Part shown: in pieces, positions 11,401 to 20,478 of the stretch
Numbering within the stretch: position 1 is the stretch's first letter
Layout: each line of letters opens with the position of its first letter
Source of the DNA: Myrica gale
Taxonomy: Eukaryota; Streptophyta; Magnoliopsida; Fagales; Myricaceae
Length of the DNA stretch: 64,000 nt
Direction: 5' to 3'
NCBI GenBank assembly: GCA_963930655.1
Contig: OZ005612.1
Coordinates: 12,901,001 to 12,965,000 of the forward strand
Notes under the pieces: generated by a model
What the model was told of the DNA's origin: nothing
Seen by the model: only the letters and a program-made list of their open reading frames with translations
Database searches by the model: none
Translations under genes and position numbers: made by a program

Positions 11401-11927
11401 TTTTCCTTACTGAGTCTTTTGACTCACGGTTTCAAAATGTATCATTCCAGGTTTGCCAGGTGGCAGGAGTCCTGAGGATTTCCTGACTTAGTAAGTAGTA
11501 GATTGTGATGTTGTTGATCATAGGCCTTGGGAATGTACTATGGGTCAAGAGTTGGAGAATGTACATGAAATCCTAAGAGTGCTTGATATCCCACTGAGGC
11601 GGCAGAATGCTAACAAAATTGTAAGGTATATACGGATTCAAGATGTTATGAGTAGGTCATATAAAGGTTTTGTTGGAATCCCTTAGGACTTGTACTTCAG
11701 CCATACAGACATGACATGTAATTTGGATGCTTTCACTTTTGCCGTTGTAGTCAATTGTGTAAGTTGAAGTTTATAGTAAATCTCTTCGGCCGTCTCTCTC
11801 AGTTATGTGTGTAAAAAAAAAAAAATTCCGCTGCAAGAATAAGAGAAGACGCTGGAACATTCATTGAGTGAATGTTCGCGGCTGTCATTAACCACCTTCA
11901 GGCTAGCGTTCGGGGCGTGACACTCTA

Positions 11928-12470
11928 CATGAACCGGTCGACTGCTTCAGGTTACCGTTACACAATGGTCATTTTGTCAGAAGCTTAACGTGTGTGTATT
12001 AAAAACTACCGGTCGACCGCTACACCAAGCGGTCGTAGGTCCGGTCGTCCGCTTCATTGAGCTGGTCCACCTCTTCAGCTTAAGCATGATCCGATTGATT
12101 TAAAAACTCGATTTTGACCCACTTAAAATACCCAATTTTACACTCTAACTTCTCATAAGTATATAAAAGGTTTGGGAGTATATTTGGGATATTTTGAAGC
12201 CATTAAAAAGGTTTTAATCTTTCAACAAACGTTAAAACGATTTATGCAAGTTTTGAAGACTAATGAATGTGTGTGATTGACATCCTTGTTAAAGATGAAG
12301 TCTTAGAGTTACAAAGATTACCCTAGCATCTTGAGTCTTCACTTTAAGAGCACTTCCATTGAAGATGATGTTGCTTGATCGCTCCGTGCTCATTTTGGAT
12401 CCGCTTTGCTTCACAATTCAATTACTTCTATTGTTATCATCATAACATTGATTGTGACTAAAAGCCAACA
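11928..12470 (-). repeat. SIRE-like 5' LTR, outer part
   Basis: This continues the LTR after the inserted solo LTR: 'catgaaccggtcgac' resumes the text cut at 7749. It ends at the LTR terminus (plus strand ...aaagccaaca), i.e. TGTTGG on the minus strand. It holds three more GGTCGACC-type motifs. Confidence 0.8.
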
Positions 12471-12723
12471 TTAAAGGCTCTGAGTTGTTACGCAGTTTAT
12501 TAGGTGTTCTGTACTATACTGTTATTTGCTCTTGTACATTCTAGAAAGTTTAGCTTTACGGGTGTCATAGCGTAACAGTAAGTTTGTTATTTTTTCTCTC
12601 TCTACTCTGTTACTACTCTGTATATATGGCCGACGTCTTTACAGCTTTTTGATATAATAATATAAGAATCAGTTTCGCAAATTGGGAACTTCCACAGATT
12701 CTCTCTATTCTTCGTTTTCTTCA
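12471..12723 (+). repeat. 5' LTR of the + strand copia element
   Basis: This matches 16999-17253 except for about ten substitutions or single-base gaps and the missing initial TG. It contains the TATA-like tgtatatatggcc near 12618. The similarity of the LTR pair shows a recent insertion compared with the broken state of pol. Confidence 0.92.
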
Positions 12724-12735
12724 TGGTATCAGAGG
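12724..12735 (+). other. Primer binding site
   Basis: TGGTATCAGAGG follows the 5' LTR directly and matches the initiator tRNA-Met primer site except for the last base. Confidence 0.88.
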
Positions 12736-12752
12736 AATAGTTGCTCATTTTC

Positions 12753-13370
12753 ATGGCTTCCGATGGCGCCAAAACCGTTTCCATTGTTGCTGATGATCCA
12801 GCAAGTCCTTACTATCTCCACCATGGAGATAATACCGGTCTGCAGCTTGTTTCTCTCATTTTGAATGAAGAAAATTACTCCAGCTGGTGTAGGTCCATGC
12901 TTATGGCCCTCAGTGTCAAAAACAAAGAAGGTTTTGTTGATGGAACCATTCCTGAGCTTTCATCCCCAGATCCTAAGTATTCTGCTTGGCGTAGATGTAA
13001 CATGGTAGTCTCTGCTTGGATTGTCAACTCCATTCCAAAAGAGATGAGCACCAGTGTTATCTATATGAACACATCTCGCCAGATCTGGGCTGATCTGAAG
13101 GAGAGATTCAGCCAAAGCAATGGTCCTAGGATTTATCAGATCCAAAAGACCATTTCATCACTAACACAGAATCATGGTTCTGTTAGCTAATTTTTGACCT
13201 CAGCAATCCAATACTTACCAATCCGAAGAGCAGGTGATGCAATTTATCATGGGTCTTGACGACTCGTATTCTTCCACACGCGGTCAAATTCTGCTGATGG
13301 ACCCTCTGCCGTCAATCAACAAGGTTTTCTCTCTTGTGCTACAAGAGGAACGCTAGAGAGAGGTATCTGT
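12753..13370 (+). pseudogene. Ty1/copia Gag, truncated by a stop
   Basis: The best start is the ATG at 12753 (MASDGAKTVSIV). The frame carries the copia gag_3-type head 'SPYYLHHGDNTGLQLV', 'ENYSSWCRSMLMALSVKNKEGFVDG', 'WRRCNMVVSAWIVNSI', 'SRQIWADLKERFSQSN', then stops at a TAA near 13188 where a Tyr or Gln is usual. The rest of gag (LTSAIQYLPIRRAG..., 'LMDPLPSINKVFSLV') can be followed in shifted frames to about 13370. Confidence 0.85.
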
Positions 13371-13371
13371 T

Positions 13372-14250
13372 ATGTCTCAGAGTCATAACTCTCTTGCTTT
13401 TGCTAGCAAATCATCTTATAGCTCCTCCAATCCCGCTCAAGCATTGGAAAACAATGTTCCGATTGCAAATGTTGTATACAAGCCGAACCAGAGGCAGTAT
13501 GGGCAAGGTGCTAAGAAAGAAAAACCCATCTATAGCCATTGTGGGAAGTGTCCACCTGGGTTCACCTTCACTAAAAACAGAAGTGTCCAACCTATTGTGA
13601 ACCAAGTATCAGGACTTTCTAATGCATATGTTGTTCCTCCAGATTTTTCTCAACTCACCATAACACCCAATTAGTGCCAGAAAATCCTTGCCATGTTGAA
13701 GCCTCAATTGCAGAATTTCTCTTCTATTTCGTCTGGAGGCCAACCCTCTGTGAATCAGGTACGAAATCTGCAGTTACAGAATGCTAGTCCCAATCATCCT
13801 TCCACTTCTACCTTCTCAGGTAATCACCATTCCACCTCATGGGTACTGGACACAGGAGCAACCGACCACATGGTGTGCTCTCTCTCTCAATTGACTTTCA
13901 TCACAGGATCTGTTAATGCCACTGTGACTCTTCCCACTGGTGTTCGGGTACCAGTCACTCATATGGGCACTGTTGTTCTCTCCAGCTCTCTCACTTTGAC
14001 TGATGTGCTTTGTGTTCCAGAATTGTCCTTCAATTTAATATCAGCCAGCAAATTAATTCGTACTCATAATTGTTGTCTGATTTTTCTCTTTGCCTCTTGT
14101 TTTATACAGGACCTGTCTACCTGGATGACGATTGGAGTGGGGAAGCTTGACAATGGCCTCTACCATTTTCACAAAGATGTTGCTCTTCCATCCACCTCAC
14201 AAAACACCACTGCCCTGGTTGTTTCGACTGACCAAGAATTTGATCTCTAG
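13372..14250 (+). pseudogene. Copia zinc-knuckle region and aspartic protease
   Basis: The first part (13372-13674) is the Ser/Asn-rich linker with a degraded zinc knuckle ('YSHCGKCPPGFTF'). The protease frame 13693-14250 contains SWVLDTGATDHM, with D-T-G the catalytic triad, then 'VRVPVTHMGTVVL', 'LTDVLCVPELSFNLISASKL' and the lead into pre-integrase 'KLDNGLYHF'. It stops just before the HHCC region. Confidence 0.85.
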
Positions 14251-15526
14251 CATCGTCGGCTTAGGCACCTTTCCTTTCCTAGGCTTAGTTTTTTAACCAA
14301 ATCTGTATCAGATATCCATGTTACTCAACACAATCATTGTGATGTCTGTCCCCTTGCTAAACAGCGTCGTCTATCATTTCCTTTATCTACACATAGTTAT
14401 ATTTCAAAATTTGATTTAATACACTGCAACATTTGGGGTCCCTTCTCTATAATTTTTGTTGATGGTTCAAAATATTTTCTTACCATTGTCAATGATTTTA
14501 GTAAAGCCACATGGGTTTACCTCATGCATTCTAAGTCTCAAAGACGATCTCTTCTCCAATCATTCTATCATTTAATTGAAACTCAATTCTCGACAAAAAT
14601 CAAATGCATTCGGTCTGACAATGGACTCGAGTTCAACCTTCCAGATTTCTATGCTTCCAAAGGCATCCTTCATCACCTCAGCTGCGTTGAAATTCCACAA
14701 CAAAACAGTGTTATGGAGCATAAACACCAGCATAAACTCCAATCTTCCCTTATCCTTCTAGGGCGAATGCATTCTGATAGCCACCTATATTATCAACCGA
14801 ATCCCCTCTCCTCACCTCTCCAATCAATCTCCTTATGAAATTATTTTTTCCACCAAACCTTTATATTCTCAACTTCGTGTTTTTTAGTGCCTTTGCTACG
14901 CCTCCACTCTACATCGTGCTCGTTCTAAATTTTATCCTTGCGCACGTGCTTGTATTTTTGTTGGTTATCCACCAGGAATGAAGGCCTATCGGCTTTATGA
15001 TTTAACCACCAAACAATTTTTCACCTCTCGTGATGTCATTTTCCACGAATTCATTTTTCCTTTTCATGATATGTTACCACCCTCTTCCTTTTCTCATTTA
15101 CCATCTGACCCTGACCATATCTTCTGCCCTCTGCCCATCACCGAAACTTTCACTCATCCCATTCCATCACCCGGTATTCCACCTCCCATATCGCCTCCTC
15201 TAGATTCATCTCCACCTTCTTCTCCTATCCCTCTGGATTCTTCTCCTATACCTCTCGATCCACCTCCTCTGGCTCGTCCCTTATCTCGTACTCGCAGACC
15301 TCCCACATATCTCCAGGATTATCACTGCCTCCTGGCCTCTCATGCTTCCCTTCCTCAATTTGTCACGCCACAAACAGTTCCTTCACCATCTTCAAGTACT
15401 TCTCATATGTTGTCTACTTTTCTCTCTTATGATAAATTGTCTCCCACTCACTGTGCTTTTGCTCTGTCAATTTCTTCCACCATTGACCCTCAACATTATT
15501 ATGAGGCCTGGTCTTCACCTGCCTGA
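14251..15526 (+). pseudogene. Copia integrase, multiply broken, with Pro/Ser-rich C-terminal linker
   Basis: The pre-integrase CDVCPLAKQRRLSFPL, then 'FDLIHCNIWGPF' (first Asp changed to Asn: family DIWGP, here NIWGP), 'IVNDFSKATWVYLM', and 'IRSDNGLEFNLPDF' survive. ECIPQQNG-type residues are altered to EIPQQNSVME. From 14978 the C-terminal part reads MKAYRLYDLTTKQFFTSRDVIFHE, then a long Pro/Ser linker. Stops lie between the blocks, so no integrase can be made. Confidence 0.82.
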
Positions 15527-16889
15527 TGTGCTGCAATGGAAGCCGAGTATCAGGCTCTAGTCCGCAATAACACTTGGTCTGTTTGTACTTTACCTGCTAG
15601 CAAAGCACCCGTGTCGTGGAAGTGGGTTTATAAGTCGAAATTCCGTGGTGATGGAACTGAAGAGAGAAAGAAGGCCCGATTAGTTGCCAAGGGCTACACT
15701 CAGCGTGTTGTTTTGGATTACCAAGAGACCTTGTCTCCCGTAGCCAAAATTGCTACTGTCAAAACCCTTCTAGCAGTTGCAGCAGTTCAACATTGGCACC
15801 TTCACCAGCTCGACGTCAATAACGCCTTCCTCCATGGCGATTTGCATGAGGAAGTCTACATGACTTTTCCTCCGGGGTATGAGCAGCAGGGGGAGCATGG
15901 AGAACCTCTTGTCTGTCAGCTGCACAAGTCCATCTACGGGCTGAAAAAAAGCATCACACCAATGGTTTGAGAACTGTCCACCTTCATCATTTCTCAGGGC
16001 TTCGTTCAGTCTAAGGCCGATTACTCTCTTTTCACCAAGACAATTGGGTACTCATACACAGCTATTTTGGTTTACGTCGATGATATTACTTGCTGGCAAC
16101 GATATTGCTTTTATTCATTAGTTCAAGCAAGTTCTCGATTTGAAGTTCAAACTCAAAGATCTTGGCAAACTGAAATTTTTTCTTGGTCTTGAAATTGCCA
16201 GATCTTCGAAAGGAATTTCAGTTTGCCAAAGGAAGTATGCTCTAGAGGTATTAGCTGATGCAGGATTTCTTGGAGCTCGGCCTGCGAAATGTCCTATGTC
16301 ACAGAATCTGAAACTTAGTCGCTTTGAGAGGGAGCCGATTGAAGATACCACTACCTACCAAAGATTAGTGGGGAGGTTGCTCTACTTGACTATCACCAGA
16401 CCGGATTTAGCTTATTCTATGCAGGTTCTTAGTCAATTCTTAGACTCCCCCAAGCAGCCACACTTGGACGCTTCTCACCATGTTCTCCGATACTTGAAAG
16501 CTACATCCAGGCAAGGATTGTTCTTCCCTGTAGACTGCGCAGCCTGCTCAGATACACAACGGTCAGTTACCGGGTTTTGTGTGTTTCTTGGCAATTCACT
16601 TATTTCATGGAAATCTAAGAAGCGGCAAACCGTTTCTCGATCTTCGGTTGAAGCAGAGTACCAATCTATGGCCTCCACCTGCTGTGAACTGACCTTGTTG
16701 ACACGTCTTCTTACAGATCTGAATGTAGCTCACCCGCAGCCTTTTCTCTTATTTTGTGACAATAAGGCAGCCATGCATATCGCTGCCAACCCGGTCTTCC
16801 ATGAAAGAACAAAGTACATAGACATAGATTGTCACATTGTGCGGGAGAAGGTTCAAGCTGGCTTGGTTCGCACTTTAGGCATTCCCTAA
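15527..16889 (+). pseudogene. Copia reverse transcriptase and RNase H
   Basis: RT opens [20 protein letters not shown], then '[15 protein letters not shown]', '[18 protein letters not shown]', '[19 protein letters not shown]' and 'KSIYGLKK'. A stop follows near 15969. The YVDD box is present at about 16075 (AILVYVDDI), followed by one extra base that shifts the frame. The tail frame 16140-16889 has '[18 protein letters not shown]', '[20 protein letters not shown]', RNase H '[21 protein letters not shown]', '[11 protein letters not shown]' and '[17 protein letters not shown]', ending in a premature stop just before the usual LADLLTK block, which is still readable downstream. Confidence 0.88.
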
Positions 16890-16989
16890 AATGCACAGCT
16901 TGCTGACTTACTGACCAAAAGTCTTGGTTCAGCTTAGTTCCACGATCTCCTTCGCAAGATGGGTGTGCACAACTTGCACGCTCCATCTT

Positions 16990-16998
16990 GAGGGGGAG
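16990..16998 (+). other. Polypurine tract
   Basis: gagggggag lies directly before the TG of the 3' LTR at 16999, as expected for second-strand priming in LTR retrotransposons. Confidence 0.85.
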
Positions 16999-17253
16999 TG
17001 TTAAAGGCTATGAGCTGTTACGCAGTTTCTTAGGTGTTCTGTACTATACTGTAATTTGCTCTTGTACATTCTAGAAGTTTAGCTTTACGGGTGTCATAGC
17101 GTAAGAGTAAGTTTGTTATTTTTTCTCTCTCTACTCTGTTACTACTCTGTATATATGGCCGACGTCTTTACAGCTTTTCGATATAATAATATAAGAATCA
17201 GTTTTCGTAAATTGCGAACTTCCACAGATTCTCTCTATTCTTCGTTTTCTTCA
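16999..17253 (+). repeat. 3' LTR of the + strand copia element
   Basis: Runs from TGTTAAAGGC to ...TTTCTTCA. Near-identical to 12471-12723. Its intact TG start shows which two bases the 5' copy lost. Confidence 0.92.
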
Positions 17254-17935
17254 GAACACATGCAGGTTCTTGGGCTATCGAAGAAAATGGAAATCAGTTT
17301 GGATTTGTTTTTGCAGAATTGTGTGATTGGGTGGTATTTGCGATGTGGGTTTCATTTAAAATGCCAATTTAGTGCAGGCACTTGTGTCCTCTTCGATGCA
17401 GAAGAAGCCGACAAGGGCTTCACCCTCAGCTCCTCAAGCTGATCCCTGTTCATACACAACACGCCCTGCCCATCCGCATCTATTAGTACCAGATTATCTA
17501 GAGTCTTGTGCTCCGAAATGATTGGCTGGAGCAATTGTCGAGAGTGGAACAAAAATCGGCCGTCCATTTCAACAGACAACCGTCTTTGATGCCCAATTCG
17601 CCGCTGGGAAGTTTGATGCGAAGGAACCGAACCTCTTTAAAGTTTTTGAGAACCTGGGTGGGGGAGTGGTGGGTCACGCCTCCTAGGTCTGCCTCACCGT
17701 CCTCGGCGAGGAACAAAGACCACGACCCAGAAGAGGACGGTCTTCTGGGTCCGCCCAGAAATTGGGTCAAGAACTGGAAGGGTTTGACAATGGTGCCGAA
17801 GAAGACGAAGCGGAAGATATTGGAAAAGGGATTCCAGGATTTTTCGGAGGTGAAGGAAGCGGAGGAGGAAGAATAATCTTCAGAAATGACAAACTGAGAC
17901 AGACAGAGACATGGTATGAACGACGGGCTTCGTAT
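17254..17935. pseudogene. Unassigned coding relic flanking the copia insertion
   Basis: GC-richer than its surroundings and open in several frames on both strands, which suggests an old coding region. One plus-strand frame (about 17470-17890) reads as a plausible protein interrupted by two stops: a segment with TKIGRPFQQTTVFDAQF, then 'EPNLFKVFENLGGG', an acidic stretch 'DNGAEEDEAEDIGKG' and a Gly-rich end 'IPGFFGGEGSGGG'. A minus-strand reading (17498-17770) is an alternative. I do not recognise the family. The left part is cut by the copia element and the right part by the Mutator-like element. Confidence 0.35.
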
Positions 17936-17944
17936 TTGGATTTA

Positions 17945-19044
17945 GGCTTAAATGCATCCCATGCCCCTGTGGTATTCGCGAATTGCAAATATACCTCTGA
18001 GGGAAACAAAGTCATTTTCATACCCCTGAGGTAAGCATCAAGGTCACAATATGCCCCTCCGTTGATGTGCCGTTTGAAACACTGACGGTAAATGCTGACA
18101 TAGCAAAAATAGACACGTCATGGCGAATACCTCAGGGGCATATTTGAAATTTTCGAATACCACAGGGGCATGTGATGCATTTAAGTTTTTTTTTTAAAAA
18201 AAAAATTAACTAATTTTTTTAAAATAGACACGTCAGCACCAATAAGATGATGACACGTCATCATATTTAATTTTAAAATTAAATTATTTTAAAAAAAAGA
18301 CTTATCCACATTTTCCTTCAACATATCCCATGTGTTAGTTTCTGTCTTTTTTTATAAAAAATTTTTATAAAAAAATCATGTGTAGTTCAACTTAGACACT
18401 GTATTCGCTTCTGTCTGTTTTAATTTTTTATTTTAAATTTAATTTTTTAAAAAAAAATTAACAAAGAACGACTTAGCTCCATTTCCCTTCAACTTAGCCT
18501 ATGTGTTCGTTTTTTTTCCTTTTTCATAATTTTTTTTAAAAAAAAACATGCTTAGTTAAAAAAAAAACACATAAACGAATACAATGGCTAAGTTGAACTA
18601 CACATGTTTTTTTTTTAAAAAATTATATATAAAAAAGACAGAAACGAACACATCGGCTGTGTTGAAGGAAAATGGGGCTAAGTATTTTTTTAAAAAGATT
18701 GAATTTTTAAAAATTAAAAATGATGTGCTGATGTGTCTATTTAAAAAAAATTAATTTAAAATATATTTAAAAAAAAAACTTAAATGCATCTCATGCCCCT
18801 GTGGTATTCGCGAATTGCAAATATGCCCCTGAGGTATTCGCAATGACGTGTCATCATCTGATTGGAGCTGACGTGTCTATTTTTGCCACGTCAGCATTTA
18901 CCGTTAGTGTTTCAAACGGCACATTAACGGAGCGGCATATTGTGACCCCAATGTTTACCTCAGGGGTATGAAAATGATTTTGTTTACCTCGGGGGTATAT
19001 CTACAATTTGCGAATACCACAGGGGTATGGGATGCATTTAAGCC
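17945..19044. mobile_element. Mutator-like inverted-repeat element (MULE-MITE), 9-bp TSD
   Basis: The ends are inverted repeats of roughly 240 bases: GGCTTAAATGCATCCCATG at 17945 and its complement ending at 19044. The 9-bp direct repeat TTGGATTTA flanks it at 17936-17944 and 19045-19053. Nine-base duplications and long terminal inverted repeats are the Mutator signature. The middle is AT-rich with a second, weaker inverted repeat (tagttcaactta... against ...taagttgaacta), so the whole element can fold back. No coding capacity. Confidence 0.92.
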
Positions 19045-19053
19045 TTGGATTTA

Positions 19054-19369
19054 TCCGACGAGAGAGTTGGTGATGATGGTAGAAAAGTAGCTGAGTCCAG
19101 AGTGAGAAGGTCAAAACACGTGTTTTGTTTTAATTGAGAATAACATGTCACTTACTCCATATCATCAAATTCCGTTATAAAATACATGAAATATTGTCAG
19201 AATGATATAACAAAGAAAAAGAGTATACCATAACGGTAACGAGACAACAAAATTTATATTAGAGGTATTTTTGAAAAAATATTAAACTCCAGGAGCACGT
19301 ATGCTTTTCTTTTTTTTCCCTTACCAAGATTTTTTATAATATCATAATACTAAAAATTTCGACCCACTA
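19054..19369. other. No gene seen
   Basis: AT-rich spacer between the Mutator-like element and a small MITE; no frames, repeats or RNA signals recognised. Confidence 0.6.
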
Positions 19370-19577
19370 GGGGGCATTTGTTTCCCAATATTTTCACCCC
19401 TCAATATTTCCAAACAATCATAAAATAATCCCTCTCTCCTCATTAAATTATAAAATAATATTATACTATTCAATTAAATTTTCTCTCTCCTCACTTTTCC
19501 ATAAAATACTATACTTTTTCACAAACCCCAATACCCAAAATTTCCAAAACCCCAATATTTTCACAAATAAACACCCC
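19370..19577. mobile_element. MITE with GGGGGcATTTGTTT termini
   Basis: Starts ggggcatttgtttcccaatattttcac and ends with the imperfect complement (gtgaaaatatt...acaccccc). The flanks are CTA or TA depending on whether the last C belongs to the element, consistent with a Tourist- or Stowaway-like insertion. The interior (ataaaataatccctctctcctc) is shared with the short elements near 19955, 23780, 40325 and 61895. Confidence 0.7.
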
Positions 19578-19833
19578 CTAGATGACCTTTGAATTTTCAA
19601 AAGTATAAGAAGAAAAATATGAATATGGATTACTGTGTGAATTTTATTTGTTCCTGTTCTTTATTTTGAATGTTCGCTATCTTTAATTGAATTCATCCTT
19701 AATTTTGAATTTTTGCTCTCTAAATTTGAAAATTCATATTTTTCATTGAATCCTCTTAAATTGAATTGATTTATCTTAAAGATTTCATTTCAATTGAAAT
19801 TTGGTTATTCACCATGTACAAGATCTCCGGTAA

Positions 19834-19884
19834 GCATCCATGGCTGAATGGCTAAAGTGGAGAACTCATAATTAGCGAATTTGT
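19834..19884 (+). pseudogene. Truncated plastid trnI-CAU copy (nuclear plastid DNA)
   Basis: gcatccatggctgaatgg...aactcataatt.agcgaatt follows plastid tRNA-Ile(CAU) through D arm and anticodon loop (CAT) with several changes, then diverges before the T arm. The bases just upstream (ggttattcac...acaagatctccg) also resemble the plastid rpl23-trnI spacer as I remember it. Part of the CCAAC anticodon stem is altered (cgccc to tggag), so it is not a functional tRNA gene. Confidence 0.6.
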
Positions 19885-19954
19885 GCAACGACGTAGGGTC
19901 TTTGGACAAATATTGATGCCTTTACTAAGGGCTTTGATTTGTGGAGATTATTAG

Positions 19955-20150
19955 TGTTTGGGTGTCAAGCCAACATTTTGGCATAATAACATAATTACAA
20001 TATAGTATCTCACTCCTCATAAAATCAACATTTTCAATATAATAAATATAAAAAATTCATTCAAAATTATCTCTCTTTACTTTTTCACAAACTCTCATAC
20101 CCCAAAATTTTAACCACTTCAAAATTTGGCACACAAATACCCATTGTACA
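19955..20150. mobile_element. Decayed MITE-like element
   Basis: Shares the order 'tttttaataa..', 'ctctctttactttttcacaaactctcataccccaaaatttt' with the family seen at 19370 and, in the opposite strand, at 40325 and 61895. Ends are not resolved to the base. Confidence 0.45.
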
Positions 20151-20478
20151 TATGTAAAACCAGTGAAATTTTTAAAGTAAAAATAAATTAAATTATAAAT
20201 AAATAGGTTTTTGATATCATAATCGAAGTTAAAATCTTCAAAGCAATCAAATACCAGCACAATGTTTAAAACTCTTCATAAGTAAAAAATATCACCATTG
20301 AACACTCAGTCAAACATAGTACTATGTCTAGTCTCAGATACCCACCCACGTGCTATCTAATCATGACTCTCAGCAATCTCCTAAACATCATCTGAAAACA
20401 CGAGACAGATAAATGGTGAATTCGACATCACATTGAGCAAAATTATTATACAAAGGTGTACTTCATGAGCAACATTAT
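20151..20478. other. No gene seen
   Basis: AT-rich spacer up to the target duplication ATTAT of the next solo LTR. No supported feature. Confidence 0.6.

Larger units (their letters stand above)
7750..11922 (+). mobile_element. Solo LTR of a Tekay/Del-type Ty3/gypsy chromovirus
   Basis: The element starts TGTGAGACCCCGA and ends TTCGGGGCGTGACA, with an identical 5-bp target duplication CTCTA at 7745-7749 and 11923-11927. Length is 4173 bases. No gag, pol, primer site or polypurine tract is present, so it is a single LTR left by recombination and not a whole element. The terminal 'ccccg ... cgggg cgtgaca' pattern and the great length are typical of Tekay-type LTRs; the lineage is inferred, while the solo-LTR reading rests on the ends and the duplication. 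Confidence 0.88.
1..12470 (-). mobile_element. SIRE-like Ty1/copia retrotransposon, nested, left end outside window
   Basis: The 5' LTR runs on the minus strand from TGTTGGCTTTTAG at 12470 to ...ATATCA at 6951 (about 1.34 kb after removing the inserted solo LTR). It is followed by primer site, gag, protease, integrase, RT and RNase H. After pol the same strand continues with a TATA-containing leader and an accessory ORF. No second LTR copy is recognisable inside the window, so the 3' LTR should lie to the left. A TATA-like tataaag sits in the LTR near 7575. The right end abuts the 5' LTR of another copia element with no spare bases. Confidence 0.75.
12471..17253 (+). mobile_element. Ty1/copia retrotransposon with 254-bp LTRs, degenerate
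   Basis: The two LTRs (12471-12723 and 16999-17253) are nearly identical. The primer site TGGTATCAGAGG follows the first, and the polypurine tract gagggggag precedes the second. Internal order is gag, protease, integrase, RT, RNase H, with several stops and frameshifts. The second LTR starts TGTTAAAGG but the first starts TTAAAGG: its first two bases are replaced by the end of the SIRE-like element. The base pairs after the right LTR are gaaca; the matching left duplication is not visible because the other element sits there. Confidence 0.9.

Noticed and set aside
17767..18034. Frames on both strands running into the Mutator-like element
   Set aside because: They cross the element border at 17945 and so are chance continuations.
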